From contig CM022671.1 of NCBI GenBank assembly GCA_012295275.1, positions 2,755,386 to 2,815,385 on the forward strand: DNA of 60,000 nucleotides, read 5' to 3'. Below the pieces are notes generated by a model. That model was given only the letters and a program-made list of their open reading frames with translations. It was not told the DNA's origin and did no database searches. How positions within the stretch are numbered: the first letter of the stretch is position 1; each line of letters begins with the position of its first letter. Shown here piece by piece: positions 34,001 to 46,884 of the stretch. This DNA is from Chrysomallon squamiferum (Eukaryota; Mollusca; Gastropoda; Neomphalida; Peltospiridae). Both the position numbers and the translations under genes were made by a program.

Positions 34001-36287
34001 AATAGGAACAGTCAGCTGATTTCCTTCCAGTAAAATATCTCTGAAATAAATAAATACATATTTTTTCTTGTTAAAATATAAAATGGTATAAATTAAATAA
34101 AATAAATAAATAAAAAAGTGAAAGAAAAAGGAAAAAGAAGTGTAAATTAAACCATACAAATATGTAAAGAAAAAAAAGCAGAAAAAAAAGCAAAAGAATA
34201 ATATTAAAAAAAAGCTAGAAGAAAAACCAAAAAATATTCTGATAAACGTGAAATAATAATTACTAGTATAAAAAAAAATATTTCAGATAAACAATTAAAT
34301 TTCATTAATATTTTTCCTTTTCCAACTTATTAAACTTGGCTGTTTTTGAAAACACAGTTTTCTTTGAAGTACCTTAGAGTTTTAGCAACATCTCCATGTT
34401 CTGTATCTTCAACAACCTCAGGCAAACAACAGATCACTTCTCTCTGAACATCTAATGACGTCACAGGAATTATCTCTAATAGTTTCATAGTCAAATCCTG
34501 TAAAAGTCAACAGTTTGTAAATAACCAGTTTATTTTGTCTCTGTCAGCAGAATATTTTTAAACCATTTCAAAATCTAGTCTTGAAACAATCAAAGGATGC
34601 TGACATTTTAAATACTTTCTGTGTACCTGCATGTGAGAGAGGCATAGACATGGAAATTAATTTTCAGGTAAAAGTCAGATAATCTGAATCTAAATTACTT
34701 TGTCCATCTGTGCATGTGTATGTCTATGTGACATGAATTATCTTAGTTTCAAAATCAAATACTGAAACAGCCAAAAACATTCAAAATACTTTATTTCACT
34801 TCAAGTATGCATGTGCACATGGATATCATTTGAAAACTAGTTTTGAAACCAAATCATGTAACTGTCAGATTTACTAACAAAGAATGTTTAATCTGTCCAT
34901 GTGAATATTTTGTATGTCACTGTTGTCAAGTCATAAAACAATCAACAGATAAAAGAGAATTAAAAGGACACTGAAACTTGCTGATATAAACAAAAAGAAA
35001 CCTTGCTGCAGATAACACGATCCAGCCATCTAAAACTGACTAAGCAGAAGGCGTGGAAGAGATACTTTTTCTCCATGATCAAAAATATTACTGTAAAATG
35101 AATAGAAAATAGTTTTAATTAATTACTTGTACTATGCATCTATTCAGTATTTAGATTCCATTATGAAGTCTGTCTGGTTGTTAGCTGAGTCAAACTAGTG
35201 TTCAATTTAGTCTGTGAACCCAGTTTTGTAACTGACAAATTAATTAAAACAAATTTCTATTTATTAAAGACATGTTTCAGTAAATAATTTAATTATTTAA
35301 GGCAATAAAACTATGTTAATATTTTAATAAGATAGATGTGTGATTTTTAAGAAAATGAAGTCTTTCTGATCACTATTAAAAATAAAGAATGAATGAATAA
35401 TATTTTAATAACATCTTAAATTTGTTTTTATTAAATCATTGTGACAAGTCATTATAAAGTCTTTGTAATAGCAAAATGATATAATCATTTAATTAAACAC
35501 ACTAATGTAAATTGTAATCACTTACTCTTCTTCTCCAACAAACTCAGGAAGCTTTTCAAGTAACAGACACACCAGTTTAGGCTAAATCAAAAAATATTAA
35601 TAAAATGTAGAAATTAAACATGAAAAAAAAAAATATATAAATTATAAATCAATAAAGAATTAAAATATGAAAGTTAGTTAAAGACATCAATAAAGATAAA
35701 CAATAACTATCTTGATCTGGGTTTTTTAATCAATATCATTATTTTTTTTGAATCAATTTAGAATTAAAATATGAAAGTCTGAAATTAAAACAAGTTAAAG
35801 ACATTAATATTTCCAGTTGGATAAATCAGTAAATACAAACAAGAGCTGTCTTGATCTGTTGTGAGAATAATGTAAATCTTTGTAAATGATTTCCTTAAAT
35901 GATAACTATCATGTTCAGTAAATGCAGAACACAGTTGTATTTTGTAGATTTCAAAGTGAATTTCTTGTCAAACGGTATAAATCTATTTTATGTACTTTCA
36001 AATCAGTTCTGCTTCTATTCAAAGACTATCCCTACTTATACTCACAGGGTCTAAATAGTTTTGAAAATTACTTGAAGGAGCTGATTTATTTATTAACAGT
36101 ATAAATATATTTCAGATTTAATATTTTTTACTTGTATTAATTTATTCATAATTTATTGTAATTAAAATAACACAATTTTACCTGTATAATATCTATGCCA
36201 AGCAGAATTCTCACCAAACTATTCTGAATAGATGATCGAGCACTTAAAAAAAAAAAAAGAGAAAAATATATATAGACACAACACACG

Positions 36288-36329
<42 letters not shown>

Positions 36330-38696
36330 AAATACCCACACATGATTAGAGTATAAATACTTTATAAATATTTGCCATACTAATTTAATAAAATTTGTGA
36401 CATTTTAAGATTTCTTGTTATTATTTGCATGTTATATATATATATTTTTTCAAACATTTTATTTAATATCACATGATGTTAATATGACCAATCAAATTAA
36501 CTATCACAATGTCTGAAAATAAGGAGAGAAAGTAAAAAGAAGGTAACTACATCTTGTACTTTTTATTGTTACATTTTTAAAATTAATTTCTTTGCTGTAA
36601 ATAAAGACTGACAATAAATGACATGTCTGAGGAAAAGCAGAGACTGGTAGTTTCTCTATTTTCACAGCTGTGCAAATTCTAATGTTAAAGTAAAGAGATG
36701 AAACAATGCTGGATCCATTCTTCTGCTGGAGATTCTTTATATTTCTAAACAAGGAAAAATGGCGTGTTCCACACTTCTATTACATCATTATATTATTTCC
36801 ATCCTTCATTATTAGTAAAGGTTTAGACTTAGTCAAAACAAAATACTTTCAAATGTACCTGTGTTATTATTCTTATTTTTTTATATTTTAAGTTTCCAAA
36901 ATCAAAATGCAGCACATACCTTTCACAGTCCGATGATGTAAGTGTTGGCATCAAACTTTTATAAAATCTAATTTTGAAAAACAAAAGGGATAACATTACA
37001 CCATTTAATAAAAAAATATATATTAAAACTGGGAAAGAAGCATTCAATAATAACATCTTGATACATTTTAATATTAACTATCAGAAATCTTCTGCATATA
37101 TACCATTCCACTAATTAGCAACATGAATCTTTAATATGATAAATTATATAGGTACCACAAACTTTAATATTTCAGTCACTGAGAATTGGTTGGAACATAA
37201 TAAAGTCGAAAAAAGAAAAATATAAAATTATAAATGAAAACTAATATGATCAGTATTTAGAAGAGACATTTACCTTTACAGATATTTAAAATATTTAATA
37301 TAGACTAAACAAAAAATTAAACCTATACACCTTATCTTAAGTAGTTTAATAAAAATTATCTACATGTATGCAGTTTTATATATTATAATTTATTACTTAA
37401 AGAAAAACACACAACTTTTTATTTGTCTTTAATCATGCAATTTTCTGTTCTACTAGTGATGAAAAAGCTACATTCTAGTTGATGATCTATAATTATCTTG
37501 TGAGAATAAGAATGTGGGTGTGTACACACACACATATAAATGCATACATACATAAATATATTTAAAACATTCTAATTTTAACAAATTTCTGGGGGAAAAT
37601 ATTATTTTAAATAAAAATAACTAATGATTGTTACCTTTCAGATTTTTCAATATAATCTTGAAATCCTTGTAAAAAGTCTTCTACAACCTTCCAAAATAAA
37701 ATTAATAATAATGTACACACATTATAAAGTCACAAAAATACAAAAAGAATATACATCTTCAACAAATTAATAACTGCAGGGCAGAAAAAAAAAAAAAAAA
37801 AAAAAGGCAAAATGATTTTACAAAATTGAGAACCAGTTTTACCCACAACATAAAATCTGAAAACACACTAATTAATAAAAATAAAACTATAAATAAATTA
37901 TTTCTATTAAGAATTATACTTCTATATTTTTGTTTCCTTTTATCACAGTTTTTACACTTGTACTGGTAAACACATAAAATTCCAAAACATGTCTGGGATT
38001 AACAGATTAATATTTTCACTCAACACCAATGGGAACAAATTCCAATACTTAGTTTTATGATAAATAGTTACTTTTATTTTTGGCATATTTTGATACTAGT
38101 ACCCCATTTCAAACTACTGGGGTTCTTCACAGACAAGCATTTCTACAGAATAACAGAAATTAGTTTTTATATACACATTTCAAAAGAAATAATATTTTTG
38201 AAAAAACTGAAAAGTTGAATGAAGGATATATGAAAGAAATTCTTAATATTTCCAAGATTTTCTTTCTGTCATTTTCCGGTGTTTGTTTCCAAATTTGTAA
38301 TCAGTAGCACAAATAGTGTTCATGCAGTATCTGCCAGAAAATGTTATCTGTGTACATGAACTTTCTTTTGCAAAAAACCTGAAACATTTGTCTGAAAATA
38401 TACATTTTGTTTTTACATTTTCTTAATGGGTGAATCAAAAATTAAAAAAATGTATTAATTTCTTCAAATTTTCACATTTTTGTGCTTGTGTGTCCCCTTA
38501 ACCAAACTAAGAAAATAATTAAATAAATACATCAGGATAACTGTTGTGTCTCTTCAATGCTGTGTTAATATTTCTCTGAAACACTGCCTGGTCCACACCT
38601 GAAACAAAACAAAACATTAAAATTAACACAATATTCAGAACAAGCAGCTTGTGCATCAGTTGTAGCATGAAGGAAGAACAGTTTAAATAAATATTT

Positions 38697-38732
<36 letters not shown>

Positions 38733-41007
38733 ACATGTTTTATGCATACTTTTAAGGACCTTAGCAACAATAACTCAATGAGTTAGGAAATACGGAACCA
38801 GTGACCTATTTTTTTCAGGAAGAAGGCAAACTTTTACACATATCTTTCCACAAATACGAAAATGCAAATTTTCATTAGTAGTAAAAATGTGTGTTTAATA
38901 AAGTCACCCTATTTGATAAATTATAAAAATACTTCAATTAAACTAAGAATTTCTGTGGACAAATGGCCTAAACATTATATACAGATTAAAGACAAAAAAT
39001 AAAGTACAACAACTTGGAACCTTTCACTGTGATGTTACTGTACTGAGATTATGTTGTATTGTGTTGTGGTATGTTTTGTTATTTTAACATCTTAACATAT
39101 AAAACGTCCTCAGAAAATAGAGAGAAAAAAACAAGACAATTATTAGAAAAGGATGAGTTCATGAAAATTATGTTTACAAACTGCTTTTATAAGGTTTATT
39201 TGTAACACTAAAGGTGTACTTTAAAACATTTTTTTTTTTTTTTAAATCAGCCAGCATTTAATGTGGATACTATATCATGGTTTTGATTGTTTAACAAAGA
39301 AAAAAAAAAATGGAAATATTATGTCCCAAACGTTTATATAATTTTATACACATACATAACCTTTACTTGTGTACAAGTCATGTCTTGATACAAAATTAAT
39401 TAAATGCACATGGATATACTGAACACTGGTGGTTTATAAAAAAATCTGCTGTTCTGCATTTATTGACTTTCATTTTTATTATAACTATTATACACAAAGG
39501 TGAGTGGGCAAGAACACATATAAAATTTCTATTAACTGATCAGTATAAAGTTGGCAAAATAAACTCTGTGTTCCAAATCCTACGTACAAGTCTTATCCCA
39601 ACTTTCAGTACTGAATTAATCTACAACATGTGGCTATAAAACCTTTTGAATATGATCACTGTGAGTGTTCATATACAAAATAAAAAGATCTCCTGTCTGA
39701 TTATTTATTGTAAACCATACAAATGTTACCTATTTCATTATTTATCTTTCCTGCACTAAGCGTGAAACCTGCTTTATAAACCATCTGAGCAAACAGAGAC
39801 TTGTCTGTGTAAATATCATCAGTTACCTCCTCTTCATTTCTCCGTTTCTGTTTACTCCCATCTGAAATAAATTACTAAACATTACAAACATAGTAACAAC
39901 TTAGACATCATCTCACAATACAACATAAATCAAAAGGACTAAACTTTGGTGTATTGGTTTGTTCATAAACTACAGTTAAAATACACACAAATAAAAAAAC
40001 ATATGGCAATAAAATAAGTGAGGTTTTTTTTTTGTTGTTTTTTGGAGGATACAGTAGTTAAAGAAGAGATTAAATAATTTACTTATTTAGTCTTTTTCAG
40101 TTTCAATTCATTATTTGTATATTGATCTTTTACACAAGCAAACAGACTAAACATACAGATAGATCAAAACTGAATATCTGTAAATTTTAAAATTTAAGCA
40201 TTTCAAGAACAAAACATTTAAAAACACAGGAGGAAATGAAAGTGGCTGCACTCTTTTCAAGGTGAATTATGTTATAGCTATACTTTTTTATTATTTAACC
40301 AGCTTTACAGGTTATTGTTTTTTATTTTTTTTATTTCCATTATTAGTATTTATTGTAAAATTTTCGGAATTACTAATAAAATATCTTTTTTCTAAATATA
40401 AGTGTTGATTTTTATTTATTTTTTTTGTGCATAGCTTTGTTTTATTTTATATAATTTCTGGTGCATGGACAACTTGGCCTGTGGATTCTTGGAACAAAAT
40501 TTGTAGAGATAAATCATGCATGTGACAGTCATAATGTTAGCTGTGCATAGTGTAGAGTCCATGCCATAGCTTATTATAATAACAGTATCAGATGGGTTTC
40601 TAGAAAAGTATAAAGTAATAATAATGGCCATTGTACTGTTGGTAGACATGATCATGAAGTACCTAAAGCATAATCCACCCCAAAGTGCTCTTTATTATAT
40701 TAAAATATGTTTGTTTTCCTTTAACTGACATTTTGGCTTAAGGTGGGACTATTTCAAAACCAACAGAAACAGATTCATTTATTCAAGAACAGTTTTAATT
40801 AAAAAAAAAACACTTTTAAGTTATAAGATTCTGTCCGTGTCCCATTTTTTTCAGAACTGTGGGCTGAGTGGTTCCCTTGGCCAAGCTGTTTGACATTCCC
40901 AGTTTATAATTTACTACAATCAGCCAAAGATTGATTTACATTTAAACAAAATGAAAAATACATATCAAACCTAAAGATGAAGAATTTTTTCTTTTTGTTT
41001 TCTGCAT
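18052..41007 (-). CDS. FANCD2: FANCD2, Fanconi anaemia group D2 protein (exons 1-40, copy 1)
   Basis: Forty exons were traced by splice sites, phase continuity and similarity to vertebrate FANCD2. They total 3925 nt (about 1308 codons plus one extra base); human FANCD2 has 1451 residues. FANCD2 pairs with FANCI on chromatin and is monoubiquitinated by the Fanconi core complex during interstrand crosslink repair. Matching blocks include LLGIDIIQ, LTVPILDALSNLALKPE, EHKVIDIFILLILHSTN, GVLDYLDNLS, STIAINLLPLV, ERHQQDGNLEEIDALL and NFQLSTRTLHHLSSHSK. The acceptor lysine equivalent to human K561 is residue ~491, the last codon of exon 16 (FVK). The start is ATG at 41005-41007. Oddities: one extra T in exon 8, a GC donor after exon 35 and no recognisable exon 41. 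Either an active gene with an unseen 3' end and a sequencing error, or a decaying copy. Confidence 0.92.
19921..23020 (-). CDS. FANCD2: FANCD2 exons 30-36
   Basis: Exons: 30, 22904-23020; 31, 22226-22354; 32, 21750-21868; 33, 21271-21384; 34, 20743-20870; 35, 20474-20573; 36, 19921-20043. Blocks are LRPAELEFLLEDLAHKLN (30), KNVGFHLLDQFTPKQIA and LLPALCNHLEAVSTFFQ (31), LMTSCFQLLLHSMVSVFS (32), ENQPLLKKALQVLVCRI (33) and TAVTLIKLLGTL (34). The exon 35 to 36 junction works only with a GC donor (GCAAGT, 20468-20473 on the complement). The GT four bases further on would put a stop early in exon 36. Confidence 0.9.
23467..26435 (-). CDS. FANCD2: FANCD2 exons 23-29
   Basis: Exons: 23, 26332-26435; 24, 25739-25854; 25, 25289-25397; 26, 24705-24810; 27, 24229-24301; 28, 23843-23943; 29, 23467-23548. 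Blocks are CSHFRLVQMCERHQQDGN (23), ICQTLFHNINWFRE (24), VITRLKNITDLQTVL (25), PPLANFDLEETK followed by a Lys/Arg-rich stretch (26, the counterpart of human PLGNFDVETLD and its basic tail), an acidic Ser-rich low-complexity linker (27-28) and RELDISAFIVLNNELIS (29). The linker is where FANCD2 orthologues diverge most. Confidence 0.9.
26716..29699 (-). CDS. FANCD2: FANCD2 exons 16-22 (ubiquitination-site region)
   Basis: Exons: 16, 29568-29699; 17, 29068-29175; 18, 28607-28656; 19, 28150-28209; 20, 27716-27878; 21, 27331-27407; 22, 26716-26841. Exon 16 ends PFSIFVK and exon 17 starts GVLDYLDNLSVSQIRKLYEM. The Lys at the junction corresponds to human K561, the monoubiquitination site, in FVKGILDYLDNI. 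Later blocks are DDLHMVIRKQLSSDN, VIGAVM, LLQLVRTSSNQMPEAAALF and STIAINLLPLVIQSH. The intron after exon 19 holds a poly-A run at about 27990-28021. Confidence 0.92.
29700..31156 (-). other. FANCD2 intron 15, largest intron of the central part
   Basis: An intron of 1457 bp with a short (TA)n tract near 29981-29996 and another near 31089-31105. A small open frame on the plus strand at 29919-30146 shows no conservation and no codon pattern. Nothing else is recognised. Confidence 0.5.
31157..34497 (-). CDS. FANCD2: FANCD2 exons 9-15
   Basis: Exons: 9, 34373-34497; 10, 33953-34040; 11, 33384-33488; 12, 33125-33189; 13, 32431-32536; 14, 31596-31769; 15, 31157-31291. All junction phases agree. Recognisable blocks are VICCLPEVVEDTEHGDVAK (exon 9), DILLEGNQLTVPILDALSN (10), LPIVVKFLLQTVTSNDAVE (11), FQKSVAEAWIK (13) and NKIRAGAFTEVFLHDAFQSH (14). 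This is the helical-repeat region N-terminal to the ubiquitination site. Confidence 0.92.
35002..41007 (-). CDS. FANCD2: FANCD2 exons 1-8
   Basis: Exons: 1, 40971-41007; 2, 39730-39861; 3, 38531-38598; 4, 37635-37687; 5, 36920-36967; 6, 36182-36242; 7, 35526-35581; 8, 35002-35090. The Lys-rich N-terminus (MQKTKRKNSSSL) leads into FAQMVYKAGFTLSAG, RHNSYPD, QGFQDYIEKSER, SLVRILLGIDIIQ and LLLEKLPEFVGEE, all with counterparts in human FANCD2. TTTTCCAG just before the ATG suggests an untranslated exon upstream. Exon 8 is one base too long for its neighbours' phases. Introns 1 (40970-39862) and 2 (39729-38599) exceed 1 kb and hold only AT-rich DNA. A (CA)n tract at 36291-36326 lies in intron 5 and a (TA)n tract at 38697-38731 in intron 2. 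Confidence 0.9.
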
Positions 41008-41860
41008 TTTTCTGGAAAATAAAAATAATATATATAAATTAATGCTATTAATAATGTTACATGCGACTGTAATTGAAACAGAAATACAGATAGAAAAAAT
41101 AAATAGCAATAATAATTATTAAATTATTAGAACAATAACAGTTTTATTGTCTGAAAGTGAAAAGATTATATTTTATTTATTTATCATTTTTTTTTTTTTT
41201 TTTTTTATAAATTCTATTATTATTATTGTAGTAGTAGTAATAGAACAATAAATGTTTTATTGTTTGAAAGGATTATATTTTATTTTTTTTATATAAATTC
41301 TATTATTATTATTCTAGTAGTAGTAGTAATAGCAGAAATTTAATTTAAAAAAAAAAAATAAATAAAAACGTTTGCAGGTTTCGGGCCAAAGATCTGATCT
41401 GCGAGTATGAAAACTACGTGTTCGATTGAAGGCATCAGTATACTATAACATAACATGATTATGATGATAATTATTACCAATTTACATCATTACAATGTAA
41501 TTTACGTGTCATTGTTTGTGGTTTATTCGAGTCCTTGTTATTTGTTATCATTATCATATTATGTTTAAACTAGTGTCGTAATGACTTTAGAAGTTTAGCA
41601 CTTTCTTTAGAAAGATAGGAAAAAGATTTTGTTTTCCAAAAATTTCACATATATTTACAAACATAATCAATCCACCACTGGACTAACCTTTCAACTAGAA
41701 TAAATAAACATTTTACTCTTTAACTGAATGTGAAAGTTATTTCCGAATAAAAATTATTTCCCGCGTTTTTATATTCTGCTTCCGGATTTTCATTATGCTA
41801 ATTTCTAAAAAACAATTTGGAATTATTACATTTACTGTTTGTTTTTCTTCTTCTTCTTCA

Positions 41861-41898
<38 letters not shown>

Positions 41899-43205
41899 GA
41901 AATTATTTACCTTTTAGCTTTTAACATTACTCTGTAAGGCTTAACACCTTGACCATGAAAACCTCAATATTTTTTGGAAAAACACACTCGTTTGTAGTCT
42001 GTATAATGTACATTTATGAATTTAATTTTTTAATACTTTAATACTACATTACTTTTTAAATTGTTGTTGTTATTATTATTACCATAACAACAACAAGATA
42101 ATAATAATAATTTTTATTATTACTATTATTATATAGTTACAAACTGTAGCAACTTCAATGACGTCCATGAAAACTTGATTGCCCCCCCCACAGAGGAACG
42201 TTCCAGTCAGCGAGAGGCAGATTCGTAATATTCGAAAGTTGTTTATTATAGGTCCTGTCTCTACTATGTTAAAAAATGGAAAATCTGAAGTCTTATCGCA
42301 CAAATGTTACATTGTACTGTGGGAAAAATAAAAAAATAAAAAATAAAATGCTTTAACTCTTCATCGGGTTAGTCGTCCCCTCGCTATAAATCTTTGATCG
42401 TGTATTGTGAACATTGTACATGCATTACTTTTTTACACTCACGGAGTTAACTCTACGAGCTTTCTTCCGACAAACAAACCCAACTGAACAAAATACCGAT
42501 CTCTGTTTCATTTCTATAAACAAAATGCATGTATTTGCCTCCCGAAAATGGTAAGAAACCTTGATGAAAAACTACGATAAAATCTCTTGACAATTTTCGA
42601 GCAAGAGACCCGTTTCGAAAATATATTACTAGAAAGAGCAATATTTCATCTCTTTAAAGACACTGGAATTAAATCTTAAAACAAGTACACGTTTTTTGCC
42701 GAACCACGTTGTAATTCATGGTTCACCTCCGAGTAAGAAAGAGACTGATTATGTTACTTTTCCTAAACGAGAACCTCCTGAATTCTATTTGATGTTTCTT
42801 GTTGGTGAGCAAAATGATAATTTTTTTCAAAGATGTCGATTTAACCGTATAAATTATTAAGTGATTAAATCTGGGTTGAAATGAAATCGAGCTGCTTACG
42901 TACACATTTTCTAACGGTGTCTCCATTAAATCATCGAAATTACTTTGGCACATCACTTCTCGACAAAATGTTAGTTTCAAACTGTGATGAGAGGCCTAAT
43001 GCACAAAATCTTTGATTTTTTTTTTTAGCAGTTTATTTATGATTATGGATTCAGTAGTATTTACCTTTTTATTTGATTTTTCTCCGGTTATGGCAATGCC
43101 TTGGATATAAATATTGGAACTGGTGATCGAATAAGTGTGGTATATTGGTGTCCGTCGGAAAAATATTCAGCTTGTTATGTTTGAAACGTGGTTCAGTAAT
43201 ACAAC
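41008..43205 (-). promoter_or_regulatory. FANCD2 copy 1 5' flank (duplicated at ~57.0-59.03 kb)
   Basis: From about 40925 to 43205 this DNA aligns with 56938-59045. Shared landmarks are the TTTCGGGCC segment (41380 / 57312), TTTCCCGCGTTTTTATATTC (41758 / 57687), AGCGAGAGGCAGATTCGTAA (42209 / 58337) and AGAAAGAGACTGATTATGTT (42736 / 58724). It probably contains the promoter and an untranslated first exon. Poly-T (41864-41896) and ATT/AAT arrays are present. The transcription start is not visible. Confidence 0.6.
42665..42900 (+). pseudogene. Frame-conserved remnant, copy 1 (pair of 58477-58872)
   Basis: The plus-strand frame from about 42690 reads STRFLPNHVVIHGSP and KKETDYVTFPKREPPEF, and it stays in register with the open frame at 58672-58872 for about 65 codons without indels. 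Copy 1 has a stop (TAA) near 42857 and several stops upstream. Most differences between the copies change amino acids, so purifying selection is not evident. I do not recognise the protein. Confidence 0.3.
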
Positions 43206-43592
43206 ATACATAATATATAATAACGGTAGGTGATTCAGTACAAATTTCCTTATTCAATTTCTTCTTCAGTTTGACACTGGCTTCAGGAAATCCGCTCCTA
43301 AATTCAAACATGCTCTCAAAAATATATTTTTCTAAGTCAGTTTTTAAATCTTTAGCCAGGTGAAATTCAACTACTGGCTCGTTCACATTCACGTCACTAT
43401 ATACTGCATATAACTTTTGTTAGAATTATTAATTAGTATAATTAATGACCCATTCAGTTTTTGTCCATGTGTTCTTAATATACTCTCACTGTAAACGGCT
43501 TTGAGCCCACTATCAGGAGGAAAGGGCACTAAGATTGTATCTCGAGTGTAAACTGCAATTTGTAAAAAGAAAAAAGATGAACCACCTTCCAA
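43069..43592 (-). other. Two exon-like open segments, unrecognised
   Basis: On the minus strand, AATTGCAG precedes a segment reading VYTRDTILVPFPPDSGLKAV, and about 130 bp further a second segment reads VNVNEPVVEFHLAKDLKTDL. Each looks protein-like in composition, and possible AG/GT borders exist. There is no similarity I can name and the duplicated block stops at about 43205, so no second copy is available for comparison. It could be part of a small unrelated gene or a gene relic. Confidence 0.25.
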
Positions 43593-43599
43593 AATTTAA

Positions 43600-46500
43600 C
43601 ATACAGATTTTCTAATTTATTCCTAGAACTTTTCACTCTGATTAATTTGGTATAAAAACTGTGTGTAGTACAAGCAGAAAGAATTAAGAATTTTCACAGA
43701 ATAATTTTTTTAAAATATTAATGGTCAAGAGCAAATGAATGATTTTGCCGACTTTGTCTTCACATATCAATGTAAATTCTTTTCAGTCCCATGGAAAAAA
43801 AAAATTAATTACAAAACAAAGTATGCTATATTATGAAATAAGCTGGTTTAAAGACAACTTCACTTCAGAAAGATCACATAAAAAGTTTGTTGAAATGGTA
43901 AATATTTATATATGTCTATATATATATATATATATATATACCATTTACAACAAATATAATAACAATATCAACTGTGGGGATATCTGACTGGTAAGTTCGA
44001 TTTATCCCAACCCGCCACAGGATAAAAAATATTTCGATTTGGAATACCTTTTATTATACCAAGATGATAATTAATTTAATTTCTTCGTGGACTATTGAAC
44101 TGGAATTGCGACGTATCGGGCTTCTGGCACAATTAAGTATTTGTGTACATTAACAGTCATGATATTTCAGTGCAGGTACATTGCTAGGAAATTTTCACAA
44201 AAGATTATGAAAAAGTAGTTATTATACAAAATGAAAATGAAAGTAAGTATTCACGCTAAGCCAAAAATAGCCTTTCCGGATAAATTTTTCTTTAACAAGA
44301 AACTATACACTTCCTGGAAAATATATTGCCTCATATTTCCTTATATTGTATTTGAAAAATATAATCCGATCATTATGTTTCTACTGCATCATATGTTAAC
44401 ATCACCCAGTGGGCTGATCTACAAGGACTTGCGCATATGCTTCACATTTCGTCAGAATGCATCTGTCGCAGGCGTGCTTCTCAACAACTTGTTATGATTA
44501 GCACGTTAATTTTACAGCTTACTTCAGTTCTTCAAAGAGAAAGTAGATGGGAAAACTCTGGTTTCCAAATGAACAGCAAATTAAATTTTAACCAAGCGAG
44601 GTAGGAATCTATTTATCTTTTTATTTCTGTCTAACGTAAGTTTTATTAGATTACCATTTCGTGAATGTTTAAGGCTTTTATCAAACGATTTAAATTCCAC
44701 GTAATGGCTGAAAAACAGTACAATTAAAATATCATATATTACAAAATTCTTTTAAACATATGCACTTATATTTTAAAGATATATATGTATATATTTGCTT
44801 ATTTACATTATGCTTTATGTTGAATAGCTTTTATTTAGATTCGTGACAAAACCGTACTTTGCGCTATCACCCGAGTGTACCCTAGTCCGTGCTCCTTGTA
44901 TCTAGCTGATGTGCACAACCTCAAAAATTATGTTGTTGTTTTCCAGAATAAAACCTTTTTTGTGATATAGTATGCACATATATCTCCAATGGTTCGATTC
45001 TTAATTTTCGCTTTTGCTTTTCTGAAAGTGTTTTGAATAAATTTTTTAATATATCCAGGCGAAAACACGTGAGATTATATTTCACTTCTGTAAGTAGTGT
45101 GAAGCGTAGAACAGGTATATGTCACTTTGTGCAAAATATCCTCTATACGTCGACCACAACAAATTTTCAAGCTTCAGTGAAAATCATTTGGCATTATGGT
45201 CTGCAAACAAAGACTTATCGCCAAGTCACATGGTCAAATACTTCTAGTTGATTGGTTTATTTGTATTCTACTTCAGTGGAATAAATGTTTATCTGTATAA
45301 AATTAATTAGTTGCAGCTTCAGGTAACTTATAATTTTATTCAACCTGATGTCCTGAAAATTCCATACAATCATCTTGCTTTCTAAGGAAGATAAAACGAT
45401 TTAATGAACTTCTATCACTGTATTTGTTTCAATAAAGCTTGAAGAAAGGGACTGAAATAGAATTTCTGGGATGTAAAATTACCATAATTCCCTGGCATTT
45501 TACCTTCTTGTTATTGGTATCATTATAATGGTGTTTCATGTTCTTTAATAATTTTGATTAGGGGCTGTCTTTTTCTTCTTTTATTTATTTATTTTTAAAT
45601 TTTTGTTTTGATCATGTACCTACTTTATAGATTTGAAGTTATGGCTGGTGTCTTATAAATACTTTGAAATACAATTGAAATGATACTGATTTCAGCTAAT
45701 GAATACTCTTTGATTTACATATTCCGATATGAAAAATAAGAAAATAAATGAAACAAACACAGAATCCACCAATGAGCTTATCATTGGTGATAATTTGTCT
45801 TAGCTGGTAGATTGAAGGGAGTTAACAATAATATATGCTGGACAAAATCAAGAGAATGTAAGAAACTTAAACTCTGTAATGTCAGAATGAGTGTGCAGTT
45901 TGGTGTTTGTGTCTGTATCTGGAAAGGTTAAGAAGGGCCCAATAGTAATAAAGCTATCACTTGTTTCTAATCTGCCTATTCCACAACATGAATAATGCTC
46001 AAAGACTCATCAGTCACCTTTTTGTAAATCAGATCTAAAGACTGAAAGCACACCTGTTGTAAAAATTCATGAACAGAATTTTTATTTTGTACTTTATCAA
46101 ATATTTGTTATAGTTGTTTCTATCTAATATACTTCAGTATGGGTATCATTAATCCAGAATTCTCATATGATTACATAACTTAGAAGATTTTTCCCTCCCT
46201 GCAAGTAAGATTATTTTCATCGTTTTGTATACGTAATATAGTTGTACAGAATATCTTCACTAATGGTAAACACTAGCAGCCTTTTATTTATGTATTTATT
46301 TTTTTAAAACAAAAATCTCATTTTATTTAGAAGGCTACAACAATTTACTCATCAAAACCATTCCACTTATAAAGCTGATAAGTCTATGCTACAAGAATGC
46401 AATTTCCAATAAATTAATGTTTTATTTTTTATTTTAATTATTAATTTTCAATTATTTATTTTTATTATTATTATTTTTTTGTGCAAAATCCTCACTGTCA

Positions 46501-46818
46501 TATCTTCTGTATCTTCTTTAGAAACACACAGGCTGCGCAATTAATATAGCACTTTTATTACTGGGTTTTGTACAACCATGTTATATTATAATTAAAGCTG
46601 GATTGTCAAAAAATAAAATACAGCAACAACTATTACCATTGCTACTATAACCAGTGATACAAATTCTGCTACAATAACGTCTATATTGCACCTTTCACTT
46701 CAACCAGTAACTGCTAGCACTATATGGTTACTACTATCATTACTGCTACTATTACTGTTACTGTTAGTAGTAGTAGTGCTAACATTATGAATATTTCTAT
46801 TGTATTTGTTATTACCAG
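43600..46818. other. Intergenic region between FANCD2 copy 1 and FN3-GTPase 2
   Basis: AT-rich DNA with a (TA)n run at about 43918-43938 and TTTA/ATT microsatellites near 45570-45600 and 46415-46478. Short open frames at 44231-44497 and 45033-45251 show no recognisable similarity and no splice context. The acceptor TTATTACCAG at its right edge implies an upstream untranslated exon of FN3-GTPase 2 somewhere here, not located. Confidence 0.45.
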
Positions 46819-46884
46819 ATGGATGATATAGCCTGAAGACTGAATCTAATTTGAAAATGTTATGAAGGATTAACAGAGGTTATC

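Noticed and set aside
44991-45000. GGTTCGATTC, resembling a tRNA T-loop or B box
   Set aside because: The flanking bases do not form a T stem and no acceptor or anticodon arm can be placed.
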